DNA of 64,000 nucleotides from JACPUW01 sp049115495 (GTDB lineage: Bacteria; Bacteroidota; Bacteroidia; CAILMK01; JACPUW01): the NCBI GenBank assembly GCA_049115495.1, contig JAGDZV010000002.1, forward strand, positions 186,001 through 250,000, given 5' to 3'. Of the stretch, positions 7,786 to 14,505 are shown one piece after another. The stretch's first letter is position 1, and the number at the start of each line of letters is the position of its first letter. Both the position numbers and the translations under genes were made by a program. Under the pieces are notes generated by a model that was not told the DNA's origin, ran no database searches, and saw only the letters and a program-made list of their open reading frames with translations.

Positions 7786-10206
7786 ATGCGATTTTTAACT
7801 CTACTACTTATTCTTTTACCTATTCTTTCCTTTTCTCAAAAAACAAGCAAAGTTTCTGGTAAGGTGATTGATGCTCAATCAGGTGAACCTGTAATTTCAG
7901 GTTCCGTTTCAATTTATCCTGTTAATAGTAAGGTGCCTTTTAGCGGATCCTTTACAAATGAAAATGGCCTGTTTACCTTATACGTTCCAGATACTTTAAA
8001 ATTTGATCTTAAAATTTCATTTGTTGGATCTATTACCTTAACAAGGGCAGCGTTAAATGCAACAAAGAATTTAAGCCTTGGTACTATTAAACTTCAGGCC
8101 GATGTGGAAAGACTAAATGAAGTTGTAATTGAAGGCGAAGAAGATTTTGTTGAATTCAAAATTGACAAAAAGGTATATAATATCTCTAAGCTTCAGATTA
8201 ATGAAGGTACCACCACCTCTGAAGCACTACAAACTATTCCTTCAATTGAAGTTGATATTGATGGTAATATATCTCTTCGCGGATCGGAGAATCTGATTGT
8301 ATTACAAGACGGAAAACCATTGGCCTTATCAGGAGATAACCTTACGGCCTATTTAGATGCTTTGCCAACTTCGGTTATTGAAAATGTTGAAGTAATGACC
8401 AACCCATCGGCTAAATATGATCCAGATGGTATGGCCGGTATTATTAATATAAACATGAAGAAAACAAGGCTTCAAGGTTTTAGTGGTAATGCCAGCTTAA
8501 ATGTAGGCGCTTTTGGATTTTATAGAGCATCTGCTATGATTTCAACCAAAAAGGGCAAATGGAGCCATATGGCTAATCTTAGTTACAATTACCGCGATGC
8601 CTTTAGCGAGGGTACAACCTATAGAGAAACGTATTTCAGTAATGACTCTACAGCCTACCTCAATCAAAGTACAGATGGCGATAGAACCAGTGCTTTTATG
8701 CTAGCAAGGTTGAGCTCAAGCTATAGAATTGACGATAAGAACCAATTATCGTTATCGGCTTTTGTGAGCGCAAGGCAATTTGGTAGAGATGAACTCAACT
8801 ATTATGAATTTAGAAACGATGAATTAGAATTGGATGATGTATACGATAGGTCAACTGCAGGTCAAGGTAATATGCTGCCATTAAATGCCAACCTAAGCTA
8901 TTCAAAGAGTTTCGATAAAAAAGGCCAAAGGCTAATTTTAAGCACTGGATACTCTCTTTTTACTGGTGATTTTAATTCGCAATTTCAAGAAACCTTGTAT
9001 GATGATGACTTTATTAGAGAAGACTTTGTAAACCTGAGCCAAAGGCAAAGTACCTTACCAGATAATCATACCTTAACAGTTCAAGCTGATTATACGCATC
9101 CCATAAACGATAAAATGAAGTTTGAAACTGGTTTAAAGACCATACAGAAAACTGGCGTCAGTGATTTTACATCGGAGTTGTTTGATTTTGATAGAGGTGA
9201 TTGGATTAATGAAAATGACTTGTCAAATGATTTCAAATTGCGGGAGAGTATTAACTCGGCTTATGGAACCTTTCAGCAGCAAATAAATAAGTTTGGCTAT
9301 CAATTGGGTTTAAGGGCAGAGTATGCTTTTACTGATGCCGTTTTAGAAAGCACAAACGAATCTTTTTTTAACGACTATGTAAGCTTATTTCCTTCGTTGA
9401 ACTTAAGCTACAAGATGGCAAAGCGTCAACAGCTAAGGGCAAGTTATAGCAGAAGGTTAAATAGACCCAATGGTAGAATGATGAATCCATTTACAGATTT
9501 TTCAGATCCTCAAAACATCAGAAAAGGCAATCCTTTCTTGCTTCCTGAGTACATTAATTCGGTAGAAGTTGAGTATTTGCGTTTTTGGAATAAAGCATCT
9601 TTTACAACTGCGGTTTATTACAAGGGTATTCGTGGAATGATTACTAGAATTAAAGAAGTAGAAGAAGGTGTTTCAACAGTTAGTTATCAAAACTTAGGTA
9701 ATGGAATAAATATGGGTGTTGAATATAGTTTGACCCTAAAACCTGTAAAATGGTGGAATATGACGCTTAGTGGTAATGCATACCAAACCATAATTGAAAG
9801 TGAAGAGTCTGAGCTGAATGCCAACGGTCTTGCTTTCAACAATAAGCTTTTAACCACCTTTATTCTTCCAAAAAATTATTCAATCCAGCTTCAGGGCAAC
9901 TATCGTTCTCCAAAAATCTTGGCCCAAGGCGAAATTAGTACCATGTATTGGGCTGATGTTTCGCTTGTGAAGAAGGTACTTAAAAACAAAGGAACCATTA
10001 ACGTAAAGTTGTCTGACATTTTTGATACACGCCAATACGATTTCATAACTTCCGGAGATATTTTCTTCCAAGAGAGCTACAGAAAAAGGCAGAGTAGAAT
10101 ATTTTGGGTTGGTTTTTCTTATAACTTCGGTCAGTTTCGTGAACGACCTGGTAGGCCGGGTGGCGGAAGAGATGACAGTGGTTTCGGAAATGCCGAGATC
10201 GATTAA
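7786..10206 (+). CDS. Outer-membrane beta-barrel protein, TBDR-like (OMP_b-brl_3 type)
   Basis: 806 residues with a signal peptide (residues 1-17). A carboxypeptidase-regulatory-like domain (VSGKVIDAQSGEPVISGSV) is followed by a plug-like region (SLRGSENLIVLQDGKPL, NPSAKYDPDGMAGIININM) and a long barrel region rich in alternating aromatic strands. The pattern SAKYDPDGMAGIINI is typical of the OMP_b-brl_3 branch rather than SusC. It ends with a Gly/Arg/Pro-rich tail after FSYNFGQ, which extends beyond the last expected strand and is unusual. The gene starts 3 bp after the lipoprotein gene and ends the block. The substrate is unknown. Confidence 0.88.
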   Translation: MRFLTLLLILLPILSFSQKTSKVSGKVIDAQSGEPVISGSVSIYPVNSKVPFSGSFTNENGLFTLYVPDTLKFDLKISFVGSITLTRAALNATKNLSLGTIKLQADVERLNEVVIEGEEDFVEFKIDKKVYNISKLQINEGTTTSEALQTIPSIEVDIDGNISLRGSENLIVLQDGKPLALSGDNLTAYLDALPTSVIENVEVMTNPSAKYDPDGMAGIININMKKTRLQGFSGNASLNVGAFGFYRASAMISTKKGKWSHMANLSYNYRDAFSEGTTYRETYFSNDSTAYLNQSTDGDRTSAFMLARLSSSYRIDDKNQLSLSAFVSARQFGRDELNYYEFRNDELELDDVYDRSTAGQGNMLPLNANLSYSKSFDKKGQRLILSTGYSLFTGDFNSQFQETLYDDDFIREDFVNLSQRQSTLPDNHTLTVQADYTHPINDKMKFETGLKTIQKTGVSDFTSELFDFDRGDWINENDLSNDFKLRESINSAYGTFQQQINKFGYQLGLRAEYAFTDAVLESTNESFFNDYVSLFPSLNLSYKMAKRQQLRASYSRRLNRPNGRMMNPFTDFSDPQNIRKGNPFLLPEYINSVEVEYLRFWNKASFTTAVYYKGIRGMITRIKEVEEGVSTVSYQNLGNGINMGVEYSLTLKPVKWWNMTLSGNAYQTIIESEESELNANGLAFNNKLLTTFILPKNYSIQLQGNYRSPKILAQGEISTMYWADVSLVKKVLKNKGTINVKLSDIFDTRQYDFITSGDIFFQESYRKRQSRIFWVGFSYNFGQFRERPGRPGGGRDDSGFGNAEID

Positions 10207-10215
10207 CAAATGAGA

Positions 10216-10446
10216 TTAAATATCTTGGAGTTCACTACAATGAACTCCAAGAATTAATAAGAAGTCGCTAATTTCATTTTCAGTTAAACAATCCGTTTCA
10301 ATCCTGAGTACTTTGTCACAATCTTCAATATCTATGCTCCATTTATGTATATGAGGGTGCATGTCTAAAAAAGGAGCTACTTCACCTATTGTTTTTCTAG
10401 ATTGTATATCGGTGCAGAGAATTACAATATTTAGGCTGCTAAGCAT
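10216..10446 (-). CDS. Small HMA-like (ferredoxin-fold) protein, hypothetical
   Basis: 76 residues, no signal peptide. The pattern of predicted strands and helices (NIVILCTDI, helix SRKTIGEVAPFLD, strands KWSIDIE and KVLRIETD, helix ISDFLLILGV) matches a beta-alpha-beta-beta-alpha heavy-metal-associated-like fold, but the metal-binding CxxC is absent. Similar small uncharacterised proteins are common in Bacteroidota. It is the last gene of a three-gene operon, 5 bp after the XRE regulator. Its 3' end is built on a 12-bp perfect inverted repeat. Function unknown. Confidence 0.65.
   Translation of the reverse strand: MLSSLNIVILCTDIQSRKTIGEVAPFLDMHPHIHKWSIDIEDCDKVLRIETDCLTENEISDFLLILGVHCSELQDI
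10223..10252 (-). terminator. 12-bp perfect inverted repeat inside the 3' end of the small gene
   Basis: TCTTGGAGTTCA (10223-10234) and TGAACTCCAAGA (10241-10252) pair perfectly around a 6-nt loop. The hairpin lies within the last codons of the minus-strand gene and 17 bp after the stop of the convergent plus-strand barrel gene. On the minus strand it is followed by TATTTAATC, a weak T tract. It may end transcription of either or both operons. Confidence 0.55.
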
Positions 10447-10451
10447 GGTGG

Positions 10452-10679
10452 CTATTTCACAATCTCTTCAAATTGAAATACTTCATCAACTGTTGAGCTA
10501 AACTCCTTTGCAATAAGAAAGGCCAGCTCTAAACTAGGAGAATATTTCCCTTTCTCAATGGCTGCAATAGTTTGCCTTGTAACTCCCACTTTTTGTGCAA
10601 GTTCTTGTTGAGTTATCTCATTATTTAAGAATCGCATTTTTCGCAGTTCTGTTGTGATTTTAAATTTTCGCTTTCCCAT
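10452..10679 (-). CDS. XRE-family helix-turn-helix regulator
   Basis: 75 residues, nearly all one HTH_3 domain: LRKMRFLNNEITQQELAQKV, then the recognition helix GVTRQTIAAIEKGKYSPSL and ELAFLIAKEFSSTVDEVFQ. Size and sequence fit the YozG-like group of small regulators usually encoded beside a small membrane protein. It is 1 bp downstream of the membrane protein gene and probably represses its own operon, given the TTACAT-type dyad in the promoter region. Confidence 0.93.
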   Translation of the reverse strand: MGKRKFKITTELRKMRFLNNEITQQELAQKVGVTRQTIAAIEKGKYSPSLELAFLIAKEFSSTVDEVFQFEEIVK

Positions 10680-10680
10680 A

Positions 10681-11127
10681 TTAAAACCCTTTACGGTAGT
10701 ACTTTAATCTCATTATATAGCTGAATTGCTCTCCTATAAAACCAAACAAAAAGATGATTATAAAGAGTAGGTAACCAGGATAGTCAAAAGCAAGCGCCCA
10801 CATGGCTACAAAAAATCCACTCATAAAAAAGTAGTTAGATATTCTGTCTGACTTTAGTTCAATTAATTTATCTCTTTCATCTTCAACTTCAGTATCTGTT
10901 TCTCTGGTAATTATGGTGTTCAAAATCATAAATAGAACTATGAATACAATTCTACCAATAATGGCTACCGGAAGCATCCAAAGTGTGGTTTTTGCCCAAA
11001 AGCTAAGTGGCAGGTCAACAATTGGTATGTCTGCGATTTTAAATTTATAAACATACCATGCATAGCCAAAGGTTAATAGAACCGAGGCCAGCATTAGGCT
11101 AATAGTTTTTCTTTCTTGATAGGTCAT
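10681..11127 (-). CDS. Small membrane protein partnered with XRE regulator (DUF2178-like)
   Basis: 148 residues with four hydrophobic segments at about 8-25, 47-70, 98-113 and 116-134. Between the second and third pairs lies EDERDKLIELKSDRIS, a motif seen in DUF2178-type membrane proteins that are commonly encoded with small XRE regulators. It is the first gene of the three-gene operon; the ATG is followed at 1 bp spacing by the regulator gene. Its role is not known; the pairing suggests a membrane-linked, self-regulated unit. Confidence 0.75.
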   Translation of the reverse strand: MTYQERKTISLMLASVLLTFGYAWYVYKFKIADIPIVDLPLSFWAKTTLWMLPVAIIGRIVFIVLFMILNTIITRETDTEVEDERDKLIELKSDRISNYFFMSGFFVAMWALAFDYPGYLLFIIIFLFGFIGEQFSYIMRLKYYRKGF

Positions 11128-11180
11128 GGTTTTGATTTTTTTTGGTGTTAAGTATTACATACGCAAAGATGAAATAAATT

Positions 11181-11207
11181 TACGTAATGTTAAAAATACA
11201 TTACATA
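11181..11207 (-). promoter_or_regulatory. Dyad operator candidate for the XRE operon
   Basis: TACGTAATGT (11181-11190) and ACATTACATA (11198-11207) form an inverted repeat with 9 of 10 matches and a 7-bp spacer. Extra half-sites ATTACATA and TTACAT occur at 11154-11161 and 11222-11227. A near-consensus minus-strand -7 box CATCTTTG lies at 11171-11164, which puts the dyad in the -15 to -40 zone, a typical repressor position. The operator role is inferred. Confidence 0.45.
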
Positions 11208-11280
11208 AAGTTGAAGAAAGGTTACATGGTGTTATGAGCGGGAAAAGCAAATAACTTTTAGTAAAACACAGTAAATTGAA

Positions 11281-12450
11281 TTAAAACCTAAATGGTTGGG
11301 TAATTGAGCTGGCCACGGGTAAGCCATTTTCAAATGCAGGTATACACCTCGGAAGGTCTATTAGTTTTTTCTCAATTTCATTGCAAACTTCAGAACTCAA
11401 TCTATCACATCTTACCGATGCGCTTTTTACAAATCCAAATTCATCTAGTTCAAATATGAAGATCACATTTTCGTTTTTCAGACGATTGTTCGGTTCAAAG
11501 TGATCTTTGATATAGCGCTTAAAACCGCGATCTCCATCAAGAAACAAGGCTGTAGTAGCTATTTTCTCAACTTTAAACCCCTCATGCGAAAATTCTTTTC
11601 TAAACTCGTTATCCTCAATATTGCCACGATATTCTTTGCTTTCAAGCTCACTTCCGTTATCATCAAAATACTTCCAAATGCCAATTTTTGCGCCATTTGC
11701 AAACATGCCTGTAGCTTTTAACTGGTTATTTGAATGGTAGAATTTGGCAATTCCTTGCTTTTTACCCGATTTGTAGCTTGCTTCTGATTTAATATTGCCA
11801 TCGTCGTAATATCTGATTACGGTTCCTTTTCCGTTAAGAAAATTACCGTGTTTTAATTCTTGGCCATCTGCACTGTAGGTTTTGCCAACCGCCAACAGAA
11901 TGTTTTTATAAAACGATAGCTCTTCTTTAAGCTGGCCATTGTTATGGTACACTTTGGTGGTGTCGTTTTTCTTTCCTTTCCAATCAACCGTTAAGAATTT
12001 GAGCTTACCACTTTTATGAAAATACTTGAATTCGATTTTGTTTTTCAGTTTTTGAATTATGGCTTTAGTTTCTCCTGTTTCATAGAAATACTCTGTTGTA
12101 CCATTAAATTCATTTTTACTGTAAAACTCCCTAGCCGCTGGTAAACCTTCTTTATAGTATAGTTTGTACTCTGAAATACTATTTCCGTTAAAAACTGTTT
12201 TGGTAATTGGTTTACCTTTTTCATCAAAAAACGTCCATTCACCAGATTTAGAGTCATCAATAAACTCACCGGCAAAATGCAAATTCTGATTAGGATAATA
12301 AAACTCCCATTTACCACTTTTTTGACCGTTTTTAAATTCTCCCTTAGTTATTAGTTGCTTTTTAAAGTATTGCTCATAAACACCATCTTGCCCCATAGAC
12401 ATAAAGGCATAACTCAATACAATACATAAAAAGGCGGCTAGAGTTTTAAT
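11281..12450 (-). CDS. Secreted MORN/YwqK-repeat protein with TonB_C-like C-terminus, ATT start proposed
   Basis: The body holds a series of about 23-residue MORN_2/YwqK repeats (GEFKNGQKSGKWEFYYPNQ, GEFIDDSKSGEWTFFDEKG, SGKKQGIAKFYHSNNQLKA), then a C-terminal segment resembling the TonB C-terminal fold (VIFIFELDEFGFVKSASV). The first ordinary start, TTG at 12417, gives only half a signal peptide. The frame stays open upstream and reads KTLAAFLCIVLSYAFMSMGQ, a full signal peptide, whose only plausible initiator is ATT at 12450. A minus-strand -7 box TATATTTG lies 29 bp before that ATT. Function unknown; probably envelope-associated. Confidence 0.75.
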   Translation of the reverse strand: MKTLAAFLCIVLSYAFMSMGQDGVYEQYFKKQLITKGEFKNGQKSGKWEFYYPNQNLHFAGEFIDDSKSGEWTFFDEKGKPITKTVFNGNSISEYKLYYKEGLPAAREFYSKNEFNGTTEYFYETGETKAIIQKLKNKIEFKYFHKSGKLKFLTVDWKGKKNDTTKVYHNNGQLKEELSFYKNILLAVGKTYSADGQELKHGNFLNGKGTVIRYYDDGNIKSEASYKSGKKQGIAKFYHSNNQLKATGMFANGAKIGIWKYFDDNGSELESKEYRGNIEDNEFRKEFSHEGFKVEKIATTALFLDGDRGFKRYIKDHFEPNNRLKNENVIFIFELDEFGFVKSASVRCDRLSSEVCNEIEKKLIDLPRCIPAFENGLPVASSITQPFRF

Positions 12451-12478
12451 TACGCAGTTACTTTAGAATAAGAGGCCG

Positions 12479-12486
12479 CAAATATA
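12479..12486 (-). promoter_or_regulatory. -7 box for the MORN-repeat gene
   Basis: TATATTTG on the minus strand matches the Bacteroidota TAnnTTTG consensus exactly. It leaves a leader of about 24 nt to the proposed ATT start. Confidence 0.5.
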
Positions 12487-12516
12487 ATCTCGTTGACATT
12501 TCCAATGCATTTTGTT

Positions 12517-14415
12517 TTACATCAGCCTCTTAAGTAAGCTTTTTGATATGTCCATAAAGTTGCTATCGGTAATTATTCCTACAAGTTTCTTGTCTTTAAC
12601 CACTGGCATACAGCTTATTTTCTTTTCATCCATAAGTTGTATCGCGCTTTGAATATTATCATCAGGGCTTATTGAGATTGGTTCTTTGATCATAATGTTT
12701 TTAACAAGATCATTCGGTTTTTTTCCATTTTTTAATAAGTGCCTAAGAATTAACCTTTGCGTTACAAGACCCACAAGGTTACCTTTATTGTCTTCTACCG
12801 GTACATTTCTTAGATTTCTCCAATCCATTATTTCGGTAACCATTTCAAGCAAATCGTCTCGCTGCACTGTAAATACATCGGTGGTCATAAACTCTTCAAC
12901 CAAAAGATTAGACGGGGTCCAGTTTACAATGTCGGTTATTTCGGCAAGCTGCCATTTATGCACAGGCAAGCCTTCTTTTTGGCGTTGAACCATGGCAGCT
13001 GTAATGGCTGTAAAAGCTTCTTCTCGTCCTGTTTTTTCTCTTAGTTTTGAGAAAGAGTGCAGCATCCATTGAGATCCTGTTCTACTCGTTTCTGTTCGTT
13101 CTTGAATTACCCCAATATATCTATCAATATCAGCTTTATCAATGTTTGCTTTTAGCAATCCTTCTTTGGCAATTGGAATTAATTCTTCTTTAATTAAATC
13201 AGTGCTTTGATACTTCTTCTTATTAAACCAGTTAAAACGCGTATCTAATCCATATCTCGCAGCCGATAAAAAGTTAGATCGTGCATCGTCAAAATCCATG
13301 ATTTTGGTCACATCACCATAAACATCTTCCATTTTATTCATAAGGCCCAGCCAAAATGCTGCGTTGGCCATTTCGTCTAATGGTGTAGGACCAGCAGGTA
13401 ATATTCTATTTTCAATTCTAAGGTGCGGTTTTTTACCTTGATGTCCGTAACAAGGTCTATTCCAACGGTATACAGTAGAGTTGTGAGTAGTGAGTGCCTT
13501 TAGCTTAGGAATTTTCTTTTTTGCTACAAGATCTAGTGAGTTCTCATCTACCGATGAGTGAAGAAGTACCCTAAACCTCATTATGTCTTCTCTATATATT
13601 TCTAATATGCTTCCCCTAAGCCAATCGTTTCCAAAGGTTACACGAGGGCTGCGCTCTCTTAAATGGTCGCTGCTGGTTCTAGTATCTATTGATTGCTGAA
13701 AAAGAGCAATCCTAGTCTCTTTCCAAAGTCTTTTGCCAAAAAGAATTGGCGAATTGGCCGCTACACCCAATACTGGAGCTGCAACCGCCTGCGAAATGTT
13801 GTATTTACTTACAAAATCATCAGGTGTTACTTGTAAATGGACTTGGAACCCCGTGTTGCAACCTTCAATAAAGGCACTATCTAGCTTAATTCCTAACTCA
13901 TCTATGCCGTTAATTTTTAAATCGTATTCTTTACCTCTTAGTTTTCCAATGGCATCTAAAAGCGCACGGTATCTTTCATAAGGCGTCAGGTTTTCAAGGC
14001 CAAGATCAAACTTTCTAATTGTAGGCAAAATACCAGCTAAGGCAATATCAGCACCTAATTCATTTGCAAAGCCTCTTACTACGCCAAGGTGATGATTAAT
14101 ATCTTTTTCTAAAAGGCTTAAACAGTTTTTTTGAAAAACATGTGGTTCAAAGTTTATTTCCAGATTGTATTGAGCAATTTCATTAACGTAATCGGGGTTA
14201 TTAGCACGTTCTAATAATTCCATGCTCACTGATGCTGGCCGCAAATGCTTATCAACCAAGCAAAACTCCTGCTCTGCACCAATTCTAATGGTCTCAGTAT
14301 CAAACCAATTGTTTTCAAGCATTTGCTCAAGAGCCCTCACATCATTAATCAAATGCTGCGAAAATTCTTGAACTTCTTTTTTATTAGAAACCGATTTTAC
14401 GTTTAAATCTCCCAT
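12517..14415 (-). CDS. Glutamate-cysteine ligase family 2 (GCS2) protein fused to CBS pair
   Basis: 632 residues, cytoplasmic. The N-terminal about 420 residues belong to GCS2 (RIGAEQEFCLVD with the metal-binding glutamates, EGCNTGFQVHLQV, LRIENRILPAGPT). The C-terminal about 125 residues are two CBS domains (EEFMTTDVFTVQRDD ... LRNVPVEDNKGNLVGLVT; IMIKEPISISPDDNIQ ... CMPVVKDKKLVGIITD). GCS2 enzymes ligate glutamate to cysteine or other amines with ATP; CBS pairs bind adenine nucleotides, so nucleotide control is inferred. The real substrate is uncertain. It is divergent from the propeller gene across a 90-bp gap. Confidence 0.85.
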   Translation of the reverse strand: MGDLNVKSVSNKKEVQEFSQHLINDVRALEQMLENNWFDTETIRIGAEQEFCLVDKHLRPASVSMELLERANNPDYVNEIAQYNLEINFEPHVFQKNCLSLLEKDINHHLGVVRGFANELGADIALAGILPTIRKFDLGLENLTPYERYRALLDAIGKLRGKEYDLKINGIDELGIKLDSAFIEGCNTGFQVHLQVTPDDFVSKYNISQAVAAPVLGVAANSPILFGKRLWKETRIALFQQSIDTRTSSDHLRERSPRVTFGNDWLRGSILEIYREDIMRFRVLLHSSVDENSLDLVAKKKIPKLKALTTHNSTVYRWNRPCYGHQGKKPHLRIENRILPAGPTPLDEMANAAFWLGLMNKMEDVYGDVTKIMDFDDARSNFLSAARYGLDTRFNWFNKKKYQSTDLIKEELIPIAKEGLLKANIDKADIDRYIGVIQERTETSRTGSQWMLHSFSKLREKTGREEAFTAITAAMVQRQKEGLPVHKWQLAEITDIVNWTPSNLLVEEFMTTDVFTVQRDDLLEMVTEIMDWRNLRNVPVEDNKGNLVGLVTQRLILRHLLKNGKKPNDLVKNIMIKEPISISPDDNIQSAIQLMDEKKISCMPVVKDKKLVGIITDSNFMDISKSLLKRLM

Positions 14416-14505
14416 AAAAACCTTTTAGAGCGCCTAATATAAAATTTACAGGGCGTTAACCCATAATTTAAAGGCTTAATCGTATTTCGTGGCTTAATTC
14501 GCGCT

